A DNA stretch of 64,000 bases from NCBI GenBank assembly GCA_036571765.1, contig BROE01000022.1:14899576-14963575 (forward strand). The letters are read 5' to 3'. A program made the position numbers and the translations under genes. A model generated the notes under the pieces. It made no database searches and was not told the DNA's origin. It saw only the letters and a list, made by a program, of their open reading frames with translations. Of the stretch, positions 36,011 through 48,057 are shown in pieces. Source of the DNA: Plecoglossus altivelis (lineage: Eukaryota; Chordata; Actinopteri; Osmeriformes; Plecoglossidae). The first letter of the stretch is position 1, and each line of letters starts with the position of its first letter.

Positions 36011-36939
36011 ATCAATACTTGAGTTAACCGGGATGTATTGAAGTGGAGCGTTAATGACATCAAAATTAACCTGATGCACTTGAATTACCAATACCTGTAC
36101 TTGAAGACTTCAGCACACAACAGTAGTTATGGTTTAAAAAAGACAACAACCTTTGCGCATTGTCAGTGATCGGCTGTTTGAGGAAATGACACACATTCAC
36201 ACTTGGCTTTCAAAAGCGGCAATAGGTGGCATTATATAAAGACGGTAAAATATGAGAAACAGTTTTCTGAAGCTTGAGTTACTCTGTCAGTGGCACTGCA
36301 AAATGAGCCAAGAAGGATGACCTGTCTAGCGTACATGTCTGGGACAGGACTGAACTACCTGTGCTGCTAAACAACCCGCAGAAAGCTTCATTAGTGTGCA
36401 TAGCATGTTGACAGGCGACTAAAGAAGAAAACTGCACCTTAAACCGCATGCACAAACGATACTGTACTGTGTAAGAACTGGGAATAAGCTACACTATCTT
36501 TTGAGATACCGTTGTGTGTAGATTTACTGCCTTGTTACCGACAATAATTAATGCTTGAGGACAGAGGTCATCCTAACCCAACATGATTGTCTAACCTCAA
36601 CTACAGATAACGTGGGCCTAGACATGTGTGTAGTCTGGTAGATGAAATAATGTTCACTGCTCTGAGTCACCCAAAAATCAAATATTTCAGCAAGTGTTCT
36701 ATTAAAATGTGTAACAGCCTAGATGTAGTCTGTACACATCAACAGTGGCCTTTAACACAGCTTTTTACACCCTTCCCTTCCGGCTGCTTCCGTCACCTCC
36801 AGTAGACCATCTCCAACCCCTACTACATCAATTCACATTACCTGCAAATTAGCGAAGTTCTACTTTCAAGCTTGCAGTATATTTGATCCAAATAGAGTCT
36901 AAATGCCATTTCTGTTCCTATTAACCTACCGATCGGTGT
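36011..36939. other. desert segment, nothing specific
   Basis: AT-rich unique sequence with no gene, repeat or clear motif cluster. Confidence 0.6.
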
Positions 36940-37420
36940 GGCAGATATTTTCATGAGGTTGCCATGAAAGAGGAAAAAAAACACAGAGTAATGGCTTGCT
37001 TGTGACAGCGCTATTCACGATGATTTATGATTCTGTGTTTAAGTTGATTACTCCACTGCTGACTCGGAATACTATTTCAATTAGTCCACTGAAGGTCACT
37101 CCGCCAAATCCCTCCATAATCTATTCCTATTAACACTAATGCGCGGAGTATCCATATCTGTTCACCCTTGTTGATTCAAATCATCCCCACCTCTAACAGC
37201 AGACTTGTTTACCAGTTTACTGCTTTGGACGGAGCCTAGATGGTAATTCTTTCGCCTTGATGTTTCATTAATGTCTCCCGTTTTGACACATGACTGCATG
37301 GGACGTCTCAATAGAGCCCAGCTGCATTTTCATGGCTTTTTATTGTTCTTAATTTGTGCAGATCAAGTGATATTTACGCTGAATGAAATTGATCCTGATC
37401 TCCACACCCCTGATAGGCAA
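36940..37420. promoter_or_regulatory. candidate conserved non-coding element
   Basis: Includes GATGATTTATGATTCTG, TTTCAATTAGTCCAC, AAATCCCTCCATAATC, CATTAATGTCTCCCG and GAATGAAATTGATCC. Repeat-free and enhancer-like. An 83-codon open frame (37271-37522) has no known domain. Confidence 0.3.
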
Positions 37421-37899
37421 CATCAGAAACACGACCAGGTTGGAAATAGAAACAACCTGTTATGTACTTGTCATCCCATGAACCAAAATAGTCTTGGCGT
37501 GATCACATTATCAAAGGTCTAAATTCATTTGGTTCATTCTCTCTCGTGGTACACCAGCAGGGGAGGAACACAGAAGTGTAGGCGAGCAGGATTTCTTTGT
37601 CTAATAACCATCACAAAGCAAAGCCCATCTCAGCTTTATGGCAAATAAGAAAAGGTCAAAGCAAGAACTTGATGCCTTAACAGGCCAATAGGCCGGTAGA
37701 GGAGAGGTATCTTTTTGAAGAGAGGGGTAAAAGTGCTGACATTGTCACCAGGATGGGACTCTATCCCAGGGATGAGTTGAAACACTCTGCCACACTGACA
37801 TCAATTTTCAAGATGATTTAACTCAATGTCCTGGTGTTGAAGAAGAGAAACTTCAGACCTCTGATTTACCTCAGGTGACAGGCAGGCAGCCCTCGAAAC

Positions 37900-38100
37900 A
37901 ATGTTTCCAAGGCTACTAGCGAATGACGAGTGGTCACGTCTGTAGAGCCGGCCCCATTGGTTTGATTTATGTGACCGGGATCCAATAAAAATGGCAATCA
38001 AATCAACCCAGCCACTTTACAGGTAGAGGGCTGTCTGATTGAGTTGTCGAAGGCATGGCTGAGGCTCAGAATGATTATGCTGGGAAAACTGAGAGGGGTC
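37900..38100. promoter_or_regulatory. candidate conserved non-coding element
   Basis: Contains GGCCCCATTGGTTTGATT (CCAAT-type), ATCCAATAAAAATGGC (HOX/CDX-like), CAATCAAATCAACC and CTGATTGAGTTGTCG. Repeat-free with many homeobox/PBX-like TGATT words. Confidence 0.35.
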
Positions 38101-38429
38101 CATCTCTCCGCATCCAGCAAGGACACCATACATCTCCTTCGTCCACTCAGTGCATCTCTCTCTCTCTTCTGTCTCTGCTCCACTGTGAAATGTATCCAAA
38201 ATAACTACTGCTTGCCTGCACCCCCCCCCCCTTTTGAAGGTTATTTGTCGTTTGAAGGACTCTCCCTGTCAGCCCATGATGAATACCATGTACACAGAAC
38301 AGAGAGACGCCAGGTCCGGGGTTCGCTGGAAAACTCACTGATCTGTGAATAACCTAAAAAAAAAGAGGAGTCGAAGATTAGCAATGATGCTTTTAAGGAT
38401 GATCCATCAAATTCAACTAGCCCAGTCAG

Positions 38430-38700
38430 TCAAATGAATCATCGTACTTGATTCTTTAACCTGGGGGGAAGTGAAAGTGACTGCCGCGCTGCTGTGCAGG
38501 TCACCGGGATCATTTCGGGGATGTTTATTAAATCAGAGCTATCCATTTTCTTTCCATCTTCTATCTTGCCCGTCCTTGGGGAGGGGAGACGAGCACACAG
38601 TAATGTTATAGGTGGCTGTTTTGGGGCGATGGGTTTATGCATTCCGCCTCCAGAGCAGTTGCAGCATGATAGAACCACATCCGCTGTCCAGCTGGCATGA
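38430..38700. promoter_or_regulatory. candidate conserved non-coding element
   Basis: Repeat-free block with GTGAAAGTGACTGCCGCG, TTTATTAAATCAGAGC and GGTTTATGCATTCCG. Short open frames on both strands have no recognised domain. Confidence 0.3.
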
Positions 38701-39790
38701 AAACCCGAATAGATACCTTGAAATGTTTCTTTAGCTAACGGTCACTGGGACGTGTGATTGTTAAGCACCAAAACAAACCGCAAATTCTCATGTGAACGAG
38801 GCTACTTGGCCGTGCGTTGAACTAATGACAGCACAGTCAGACCTGTTTACACGCACAAGAGGAAGCACACATACAGGAAGCAAATTGGATCAAAGTACAA
38901 GCAGCTGCTTAAGCACTTACTCGCTCCGATTAGCAGAGTGAAATCACCATCATTGTTGCATTAGAGTGACTTGTTTCAGTCACTGACAGGAAAACAGACA
39001 GGAAGAGTAGAGCGAAGCTGATAGTGTAGCAGCTCCATGTGTCATGAAGGAGGCTTGGCGCCCAGCCAGGCTTGAAGAGAACAATTGAACACCAGTGTAG
39101 AACCTTTTAGCAATGGAAACACAATCACAGTGTGGGAGTTGCAGAATGTACTGCACAACAGGTACAGACACGTCCACTTGAGGCTCAGCCAAGCGTGGGG
39201 AATTGAGGAACAATTGTCAGAGCTATCCCATTGTGTTACAATTACAATGGTTTTGTCTTTGCTGGTGGATCATTACCTGGAAATATGTAGACAATTGAAA
39301 TCCCTAAACTGTTGGACTTTAATTTATATCACGGCATACCCCCCTCCCCACAAAAAAACTAATCATGGTTTGCACTTTTATATCGGAATTTGCCAATTCG
39401 CTGGTCACTAGCAACTGGGTGTAGAGCTGGATTTAGCATATGCTTTCTGATTCCACTTGATTCCACTGACCCCCTCACATTCATTTTCAATGGACGTCAC
39501 TTGAAAGGCCCTGAAGGGCGATATGCTATAGCCGTGGTTATGTCTAGAGGTGCAACAAGTGAACATGAGAGTGTCTCACTTAAAGCCAAGTTAAAGCCTG
39601 CATGAATGTAAAGTCACCTTTTTTAAGGCTACTTGTGGATGAGCAACTTCAAAATGTTGCCAGTCAAAATTAAACTAGTAAGCATGACACAGCTAGCTGC
39701 ACTCCATTTTTATTAACAGAGAACATGATGGACATGCTTGAACATGCAGCAGATGAGACAGCAAAACCTTAAACCAGAAATCACACTTGT
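38701..39790. other. desert segment, no gene seen
   Basis: Mixed-composition unique sequence up to the Tc1-like remnant. Open frames (for example 39085-39411) show no family features. Confidence 0.6.
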
Positions 39791-40403
39791 GAAGGTGTGC
39801 TGGGGTATCTGTCACCAAGATATTAGCTGGAGATCCTTTTAGTCCAGTAAGTTAAGGTGGGGGCGTCTATGGATCTGACTTGTTTCTCCAGAGCATCCCA
39901 CCTTCTTCCATCACTCTGTGGTCCTATTCTGGAGCTCAGATGCCCATCGCAGGCTCCGATGGCAGTGGACAGGGGTCAGCATGGGCACCCTGGCCAGTCT
40001 GCAGCTACGCAGCCCCACACATCAAAAAGAAAGTTGATACCTGTTCTTTTCTTCTTTTTTTTTTTTTTTACAAAAATACGTTTTTCAGTCATTTAAGCTC
40101 ATTTAATTTAAAGAATGGATTTCTTCCCTTGGACTTTTTCACTAGGTATGAGTACTGCAGACCAGGAACAGTCCACAAGAGGCTCAGACATGCATATGCT
40201 CTGGCCAGACATTCAGCCATAACAATTGGTTCTGGCCAACATTGCTCAAAGTATTACCCTTGCCCATTTTACCTGCTTCTAACACATCCCTCAACTTTGA
40301 TAACAAAATGTTTACTTTCATGCTTAATCAATGCCACCTACGGTGGTGACAAGGGTTATTCACTTCACCTGTCTGTAGTCATAATGTTTTGGCTGATAAG
40401 TGT
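39791..40403 (-). mobile_element. Tc1-like DNA transposon remnant, internally deleted
   Basis: This is a degenerate copy of a widespread fish Tc1/mariner family, with the transposase on the - strand. The right end, TAATGTTTTGGCTGATAAGT (40384-40403), resembles the terminal inverted repeat. Just inside are GGGTTATTCACTTCACCTG and GCCCATTTTACCTGCTTC, covering the region around the transposase start. At 39885-40020 the - strand reads a transposase piece (VPMLTPVH, then LRWASELQNRTTE, stop, WKKV), interrupted by a stop codon. The left end (39791-39880, GAAGGTGTGCTGGGGTATCT onward) is 3' flank of the family. Most of the catalytic DDE region is missing and an extra T-run lies near 40056-40070. The left terminal repeat is not visible. 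The element is dead and non-autonomous. Confidence 0.85.
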
Positions 40404-41397
40404 TTTTCAGATTGTGTCACCAGTTAGCTGAATATAACCTTGACAGTTAGCCATAGAAAAATAACTACACAACCCGTTAGTTAGTAGGTAGCGGGGTCAA
40501 TGTAGCAAGTAACATAACCTCATGTTGCAAATCATTGTAACATTCATGCAAACGAAACCATTGTAATTGACAGCATTTTACTCTATAAATAGAAATGCCT
40601 AATCAACTGGTTGAAGATCTTCATTTGAATCCTGTTTTTGGAAACATTTTTAATTGCTCGGGAATGATGAAGGGGCATTTGGCCATTTGCAAATAGGAGC
40701 AGCGCTGTTGTAATACACCCCTCCTTCCTCCAGACATACCCCTTGCTTTTGACGTCTACTCTAGGGCAGACTTTGGGAAATCGACACAAAGGCATCTCAG
40801 GTGGTCTGAAGATGTTACCAATATGACTGCTACCTCAGACAAGGGTGGGAGCAGGATTTGGCCCAGTGTTTCTTAGAATCCCAATGATCTGAAATGACAT
40901 CGTCTAAAGTTTCATCTGACCTCTGAAGGCTTGTTTACATGACCAGCCATGAGGAGACAGGGAAAGTTCAAGGATTTAGCAAGTCAGTTGGGCTAACATA
41001 CGCACGAAACAGGAAATAACCAACCATTGATTTTGTGTGAGTCCAGAAAGATCAATTTGATTCTTCCTTTGTTTTCAGACTACAATGCACTAAAGCTCCC
41101 AACAGCAGGATGTGTCCTTTATCATTTCTATAGACCAAATTCAACTATTAATCAAGTGCTCCTACCTCCACACACACACTTCTAAAAGACACTTACACTT
41201 CCCCTGTCATCCACATTCACTGTAAAAAAAACAGGCCTTACAGAATTCCTCGTAGTCATGTAGGTGATTATGGACCAACAGGAATTGTTCCAAAATACTT
41301 TTAGGGTTGGTCATGTTTACAATGTGTGTGTCCGTTCAAAGATGACAGATGGTTGAGGAGATCCTGGTTGTATTTCACCATTTCTCAAGCCAAGAAT
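40404..41397. other. desert segment, no gene seen
   Basis: AT-rich unique sequence without recognisable genes or elements. Confidence 0.6.
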
Positions 41398-41512
41398 GTG
41401 AGCTGTGAAACTCCAGCCTAAATCATGTGGCTACCTAAGTCCTGTTGCTAATGTGTGCTGTAAAACTCCAGCCTGAATCATGTGGCTACTAAAGTCCTGT
41501 TGCTAATGTGTG
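41398..41512 (+). repeat. two-copy tandem duplication, about 55-bp unit
   Basis: GCTGTGAAACTCCAGCC... is followed 55 bp later by GCTGTAAAACTCCAGCC.... The copies share AATCATGTGGCTAC, AAGTCCTGTTGCTAATGTGT and differ at a few positions. This is a recent local duplication. Confidence 0.9.
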
Positions 41513-41929
41513 CTTTTTGTTATAAAACAATATTTGCTTACATTTTATTCCATGCTTCCCTGCTTTATGGTGGCACCGTGCACAGATGATAGGCAACACA
41601 TACAAACCTTTACCCATATTTCAATGCAGTTGAATAAACAACATTAGAGGTGCCTTTATGACAATTGCTAACTGGTCCAACATCATTGAGTTGTTACAGC
41701 TGGGCAACACAGCATGAACGTGATGTGTACGTCAGACCAGCCTGACACATTTATAAGTGTTTCTCCAGCACTGGATGCTCCAGGAGTTAACTAGTAAAAG
41801 TGAAGTAACAAGCACATTTTCTCTATCTGCCTGTTTAAGATTCACAGAAAAGACCATCCACCCCAATCAATATTTGCTTGAGATTGAAGTTGCATTACAC
41901 GTCCCTCCTTTACAGGCATGATTTAAAAC

Positions 41930-42320
41930 ATCAGCACAAAGTATTCCTAATTTTATTGCCTGCTGTAAATTAAAATTAATGATGCTGACATCCACAATTA
42001 ACAATGAAAAATGCAGATTCTTATAATTACTTTAGCAGTAATATTGTTTTCAGCGCAAGCTGAAGGGGCTCTGCATCTGCTCTTCAACGTTCACTAAAAC
42101 ACAGAAAGACAGCTTCATTACATTTTATTTGCTATAGGAAACAAAAAGGTGGTCTAACAAAAATCCACTGCTCATTTGGGAATCTCTGGCCATGCATAAT
42201 TAACCAAATTTGATTGGAATTAAGCATGACTTCTTTTGGTTGGGTTTTAATGAATGCAAATCTGCCATCTACATCCCTAAGATTAATTTCAGCCAATTAA
42301 AAAACAAAGCTTGTTGGAAA
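41930..42320. promoter_or_regulatory. strong candidate conserved non-coding element
   Basis: About 390 bp, repeat-free and AT-rich with structured words: TAAATTAAAATTAATGATG, CACAATTAACAATG, TTATAATTACTTTAGC, GGCCATGCATAATTAACC, GATTGGAATTAAGCATG, AATGAATGCAAATCTGCC (octamer-like) and CAGCCAATTAAAAAAC. The density of TAATTA, ACAAT and ATGCAAAT is well above the surroundings. Confidence 0.4.
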
Positions 42321-42339
42321 GTGTAAAAGTGTTCAAAGC

Positions 42340-43539
42340 GAGGGTAGCAGGCAGTGTTTTTCTTCCTCTCTCTGATTCTTTCTTTAACTCCCTCTTTCTC
42401 CCTCTATCTTTCTCTCCCTCTCTCTCTCTCCTCATCTCATCTTCATAACTTGTACTCAAGAGATTTCCCCTCCTTCAACTTTGATCATTAGCATGAAGTC
42501 GTGGACTAGCACCATGAATTCAAATGTCACAGAAAGCACTGCATTTTCTGTCCCTTTAGAGTCAAAGTTAAAACCCCATCACTTGTAGTCAAAGGGTGGA
42601 TCAGGTGAATTAACCAAGAATATCGGAAAGTCCCCAAAACTGGTGTGGGCAGATCATAATAAATGTTATCTGTCCAAAATGTGCGATCAGGTATTATAGG
42701 ATGGTACCATAAAGGAACGTATAGGTCGACGTTAAGTTTGTCACTACTTATTTTCACATAATGTGGGAACTGACATCAGGTTTTATCTGTGCCAAATAAC
42801 CTTTAATCCATCTGCGTTAAGCAGACATGAAGGCTCCTGGTGTCATTTTCTAAGCGAAGGCACCATCGCTCGCAAGGCCACAGGAGACAAAAAGCTAATA
42901 AGCGTTAACAAATGTCAACGTCAGATGGCGTCTCAGTCATGGTTATGTGTCCTCATTATGACAACCTCACTCACTTCCTTTCAGTTTGCTATTATGTCAA
43001 CCTGTTCCTTAGATTACCAGAACTATCTTGTTTTCTTTTGTTGCCTGAATTCAGAATCCTATCTGAGCTCACGTCTCTCAGTTTTGCAGTTCTACAACGA
43101 CGTTGAGTAAATCCAGATAATTTGGACAGTTGGATGTAAACGCTAATGAGGGCAGGCGGGCACCTGCAGGCTGATGCTAATGTTCTCCGAATGCTTCGCA
43201 CATCGATTTGATCTTGCACATCAAAAGACAAACAGCGAGCCAGTCAGCACTTCCTGTCAATGTCATTCCTTGAAGTGATTCCTCCAAACGTGCATCTTTG
43301 TAGGCCTAGGGAGAGGGGAGAAAGGAGGGTGGGGGAGATCCAGTATTGGGCAATCAGATGTATTGACATTTCTTTAAAAGAGGTTCACTGTGGGAAGAAA
43401 ATGCGTTTTCCCTTCTCACCTGCCAGAGTAGAGGCCAGAGTTTGCTAGACCCAAGAGTGCTGACATCCAGCAGTGTTTAGATTCCTTTCATTTATCTGTC
43501 TCTACCAGAGACTGTAGAAAAATTGGACGACATGTTTCC
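42340..43539. other. desert segment with short CT-rich patch
   Basis: CT-rich low complexity at about 42360-42435. The remainder is unique-looking. Open frames at 42763-43110 and 43260-43448 have no recognised domain. No gene called. Confidence 0.55.
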
Positions 43540-44520
43540 TCCCACAGTATAAGAATGAATCCAGAATATCCCGGATATGGGTGCTGCCATCTTGCGCTGG
43601 CGATGTCATTTGGAGCCGCAGTCTGCACACACTCTCCATACGCTCGTCTCCATTCACTCGCCAGACCAAAGTTTGAGCACACACTAGCCCTTTCCTATAC
43701 TGTCAAATAACTAATTAAAAGCAAACTGATCCGAAAAATGTGCACTTGAACAGACATCAGCGTGATAAGAACTACCTGAAATGAAAGAAACCATGTGCAC
43801 AAGTTTGGCTCACCTCCAATCCGCTAACATGGAGGGGCAGCGACTTATGACCTATACTGCAGCCACCCACCAGAGGTGATACGTATATTTTGGTTTCATC
43901 TTTGAGGAGCAGTTGTGCCATCCATTCTCCGTCATTGATCTCTACAAAGCCCCCCCCCCTCCTACTCGTGAGCCCCCGATGGATGTTGGTGGTATTGTAT
44001 TCCCGGCTTGTCTGGACAATTTTATTGGTGCACAGTACCCATGATTTAGTCGGTGATTGAGATGTCAGTGAAACTTACTTGTGCGATACCTTTACCTACT
44101 AGTAAAAGTGCAGTTGGTTGCGAGCGTGCACAAGCTTATAGCCACAAGCTAAGAACATGGCAACCCACTGTTCTGCGCATGAACTTGAAATACGGCTCAG
44201 TCCGTTTCTGACTCTCGCTTACCTCACTGCGCCACTGAGCCCTTTCGATAGAAATGTGGACCCTGCCTTTAAAAGACCTCCATAGCTTGGTCAAGCTCTA
44301 CCTGTTACTGTTAGTAGAAATCCCAAGGGGGATGGGGGGCACAACCCCCCAATCCAAGGCAAAATTTGATTGGTCCCCCCAAATATACATTACAACATTG
44401 ATAGTGTGTTGCAGCTCTACTTTGGTGTCCCCCTTCAAAAATTACTTTAGAGAACATTTCATGTAATCGTCCCCACTAAAGTATATATGAGATTTTTGCC
44501 CCTGCCTGTTACCAAGCCTC
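43540..44520. repeat. composite patch of old dispersed repeats
   Basis: Several stretches look like members of dispersed fish repeat families. GTGCTGCCATCTTGCGCTGG and GTCATTTGGAGCCGCAGTCT lie at 43577-43625. GACCTATACTGCAGCC, CCACCAGAGGTG and TTTTGGTTTCATCTTTGAGG lie at 43848-43910. A region around 44325-44500 carries paired G-runs and C-runs (GGGGGATGGGGGGCA / TTGGTCCCCCCAAAT). I recall such words from teleost repeats but cannot name the families with certainty. Confidence 0.45.
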
Positions 44521-45836
44521 CATTAATGGTTTATTTTAAAATCTCATCTCCTGCAGAGCAGGGAATAAGTTGAGAGGGTGTTCAGAACAGCAGAAAGTTC
44601 AAAGCGTCACAAAAAATCCTTTATGTGTTCCCTTAATCATTCAAAGGCCTCCTAGTATGCCACTCTCGTAGATACACGTGACGATGATAATTCATATTTG
44701 GCCTCTGATGCTTTCTTTTTGAAACCAGAAGGCATCAGAAGAAGTGAAGAAAAACATTAAGCCTATTTAAGGCGCGTGGGGAATACCTTTATTCTCCTGT
44801 CTCTCTGGTTGAGGAGATGATAGCTTGACAGAACTCTGTAAACTCAAATGATGAGTTTGCTACAGCCAGGCAATGCTTCCAGTTATTTATCTTGCTTCCC
44901 TTTCCCAGTTTGTCTCTGGGTGTGTGTGGTGTGCGACTCGCTTCTTCCTCTGTACTGTTTGACTACCGCCTGATTGCCGATGAATCGTCCAGATCGTTCA
45001 CACCTGCTTTCAATCACATCATTAACGCCACAGTATACTGTGGTTCTCCATCCACTAGCTACCAGATCAACAGTGGCCTCTCATTCTCATGCTCTGAATA
45101 TGATATGTAAGGGATAATGGTTGACAAGGTGTATGTAATCATAAAATAATGGAAGGGCACAGGCATAAACCAGCCAATGTTCACACCGAAGGGCCTTTTT
45201 TCGCTTCAATCATGGTCATTTTCCCCCCAAAGTTTTTTCCCACAAACATTAATCTATGTTTTCATACGTTTTGCTATAAAAAGATAACGTTTTGGAAAGT
45301 TTGCCAACTCTGATATTTCTCATCCTTCCAGCTCATACAACCAGACACGCACGCTTTCCTTTAGCTTAGCAGTTACCCAGAAAGCTAACATTATACTAGC
45401 AAGATTCAAACATGCGGACAAACAGTAAATATGGTTTGACAGTATGTTTGAAAAGGAGCCTTGCTCCTTTTTAAAGTAGCCTAGCATATGTACTATGGGT
45501 TGCAGCCTGATATAACGAGTTGGACAGTGAATAGAATGTGGATCGTCGTTGGTAGTCTTGACATGTTTGTAGCTTGCTTGCCAATACATTGTAAACAAAT
45601 TCTTGTAAACAGAACTTTTTGGTAAGGTTACTCATTTCAGATGCAAGCTCATTATACTGTCTGTACAGCGCAATCATTTAGATTGGATGAACAGACAGTT
45701 TCACTGGAACTCCTTATTAGGTGGACATTCTTACATAAGAGTGGACACATCTGCAGCCAGTCAGAATTGAGTATTCATCCCAACCATGTTATAATTGGAG
45801 TTATTTCCTGTTGTTGTTTACTTTGCCTGTACTTAC
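44521..45836. other. desert segment, possible repeat debris
   Basis: No gene. The stretch 44925-45080 includes CACCTGCTTTCAATCACATC and may be transposon-derived, but this is weak. Confidence 0.45.
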
Positions 45837-46025
45837 TGGGGTTTCCTGTGCTTCCAGATTCCATTAATCTCGAGTCCTTCTGGCTATCAATACCTGAGTT
45901 CACACTTTGCTAACCACCATCCTGCTCATTTCACCTTTGCCATCCTCACTCCCCTGAACTCCTGCGATAAACCTCTTTTCATGATCAAACTCTTGTCTGT
46001 GTCTGCGTTTGGGTCCACCCTCATC
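45837..46025 (+). mobile_element. possible LTR fragment (Ty3/gypsy-like)
   Basis: CT-rich text with CTCACTCCCCTGAACTCCTG, CGATAAACCTCTTTTC and TGCGTTTGGGTCCACCCTC. It recalls the R/U5 end of fish LTR retrotransposons, where a run of CCTG words leads to a (A)ATAAACCTC signal and then a TTTGGGTCC word. No internal gag/pol or second LTR is seen. Identification is from recalled style, not alignment. Confidence 0.35.
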
Positions 46026-46622
46026 GATCATAAGAGTTCTTTCTTTGCTGGGCAGGATTTGCTTAAACATTTAAGCAGTTTTGGATCTTGACATTTGAAA
46101 ATATTTTGAACCTTTGTATTTTGTCAACTGGATTTGTCCTGTTCAATATCTTGATGATGGTTAAATAAGATTCCACTAAAGCGCATTGGACAAGCCCCTC
46201 TATGATGGCAGAAATTGCAGAAAACTAACTAACATGCATGTATGACTGCGCCTCATCTCTTAATTGTATATAATGGTAAAAGTTATCCCTTAGTTGTGTG
46301 AGAGCGTGAAGAATGGTTGAAATTTCTTAGTCTCATTGCAAATGCGTGAGACTTGACAGCCCCGAAACAAACAAAAAAAGGCATGCCTGGAATGTATACG
46401 GGGAATGATATCCTCAAACCACAGGTCTTTGTAGGGGAACCAGTTTCAATCGAACACATTTTAAAAATGCTTCCACAAATTAGGTCAAAGGTTTTTTGAC
46501 GAATACAAGTTTGAACCACAAAAAGTGTGGAACATGAACGTAATGGGGTTAGTGACAATCCACAATCCAAAAACTGTTGTGGAAAGATGTGGTGAATAGC
46601 AAAGTTAATACATTCACTCATA
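46026..46622. other. desert segment left of the LINE
   Basis: Unique-looking sequence. The - strand open frame 46283-46708 crosses the LINE boundary and is not credible. Confidence 0.55.
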
Positions 46623-46665
46623 AACCATAGCACTGGACAACCAACGCACCTGGGTGGATGATAAC
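46623..46665 (+). repeat. target-site duplication, left copy
   Basis: The 43-bp segment AACCATAGCACTGGACAACC ... GGTGGATGATAAC is repeated at 48058-48100 with two transition differences (G/A and C/T). Confidence 0.9.
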
Positions 46666-46691
46666 CAACCTCAACCATCCATCTGGCACTT

Positions 46692-47690
46692 ACCCATCTA
46701 GAAAACAAAGACTCTTATGTAAGAATGCTGTTCATTGACTTCAGCTCAGCATTCAACACAATAATCCCACAACAGCTCACTAACAAATTAAACATACTGG
46801 GCCTGAAAAATTCCCTCTGCAATTGGATTCTGGACTTTCTAACCGAAAGACCTCAGTCAGTCCGTGTCGGCCATAACACCTCGAGCACCTCAACACTGAG
46901 CACAGGTGCCCCACAAGGCTGTGTGCTCAGCCCGCTGCTCTTCACGCTGCTGACCCACGACTGCACTGCCAAGTTCAGCTCCAACCACATTATCAAGTTT
47001 GCTGATGACGCAACAGTGGTAAGTCTCATCAGCAACAACGATGAAACACACTATAGAGAAGAAGTGGCACAGCTGGCGAAATGGTGTGGGGCTAACAGCC
47101 TGTCCCTCAACTTGAGCAAGACAAAGGAGGTTGTGATGGACTTCAGGAGGAACTCCGCGGATCACCCCCCACTGACCATCGATAGCTCGCCTGTCGAGAG
47201 TCAACAGCACCAAATTCCTGGGGGTGCACATCACAGAGGACCTCACCTGGACCACCAACACCAAGTCACTCTCAAAGAAGGCACATCAGCGCCTACACTT
47301 TCTCCGGCGGCTGAAGAGAGCAAGTCTCCCTCCACCCATCCTCACCACATTCTACAGGGGCACCATTGAGAGAGTGTGCTGACCAGCTGCATCACTGTCT
47401 GGTACGGGAACTGCACTGCAGCAGACCGCAAGACCATCCAGCGAACAGTGAACACAGCTGCGAAGATCATCGGTGCCCCTCTCCCCTCAATCCTAGAAAT
47501 CTTCCACACACGATGCTCCAGCAAGGCCAATAGTATCGTTAAGGACCCCACCCACCCCTCCCACAGCCTCTTCCAGCCGCTACCATCAGGTAGACGATAC
47601 CGGAGCATCAGAGCCCGCTCTGCCAGACTGATCAACAGCTTCTTCCCCCAGGCTGTGAGAGCCCTGAACTCTTCCAGGCCTCTATGACTA
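46692..47690 (+). pseudogene. LINE reverse transcriptase, frameshifted
   Basis: Coding remnant within the LINE. Frame 1 runs through palm motifs FIDFSSAF (motif A), APQGCVLSPLLF (motif B) and FADDATVV (motif C), up to about 47196. The second frame runs from there to about 47373, and the third to 47687. Two frameshifts and one stop disrupt it, so no functional protein is possible. The thumb and C-terminal region are recognisable in the last frame. Confidence 0.88.
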
Positions 47691-48037
47691 CCCAAACAAT
47701 AACTAAGACTATCGGAAAACTGGCACTAGTCACTCACCCACTGCACTTTCCATACACACTGCCGTGTGTACACAAACTGCACTAAAGACTCTGTAATAAT
47801 ATGTATCCATTCTTCGCACATGTACAATACTCTTTGCACATGCACATCGGTAAGTATTCGTACAGTTTGTATAGTTTGTATCCTGTTTAGTTTATGTATA
47901 GGAAAAATGTTAAACTTATTTTAAATTGTTTGTCTGTACTGTTGTATGTCTGTACTTATGTAGCACTGTGGCTCTGTGAGGCACGACATTTCGTTCCACT
48001 GTATGCACCCGCATGTAGCGGAATGACAATAATGCAC

Positions 48038-48055
48038 AACTTGAACTTGAACTTG
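48038..48055 (+). repeat. LINE 3' tail microsatellite (AACTTG)3
   Basis: Three AACTTG units at the extreme 3' end of the LINE, the kind of short tail repeat L2-like elements carry in place of poly(A). Confidence 0.9.
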
Positions 48056-48057
48056 AT

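Larger units (their letters stand above)
46666..48057 (+). mobile_element. 5'-truncated L2-like non-LTR retrotransposon (LINE)
   Basis: This is a dead LINE copy of about 1.39 kb. It starts inside the reverse transcriptase (THLENKDSYVRMLFIDFSSA, read from about 46692), so the endonuclease and ORF1 are lost. Next come NTIIPQQL, GAPQGCVLSPLLF and FADDATVV with the catalytic FADD box, then AKWCGANSLSLNLSKTKEVV. A frameshift lies near 47196-47200, after which KFLGVHITEDLTW continues in another frame. A second at about 47370-47376 creates a stop before TSCITVWYGN and the C-terminal PSGRRYRSIRAR...SFFPQAVRALN. The 3' tail carries the hallmark ACGACATTTCGTTCCACTGT and ends in three AACTTG units (48038-48055). 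Insertion is bounded by a 43-bp target duplication. The clade (L2/CR1 group) is assigned from the recalled protein and tail. Confidence 0.9.

Noticed and set aside
46283..46708. 141-codon open frame on the - strand
   Set aside because: It crosses the boundary and target duplication of the LINE insertion and has no known domain.
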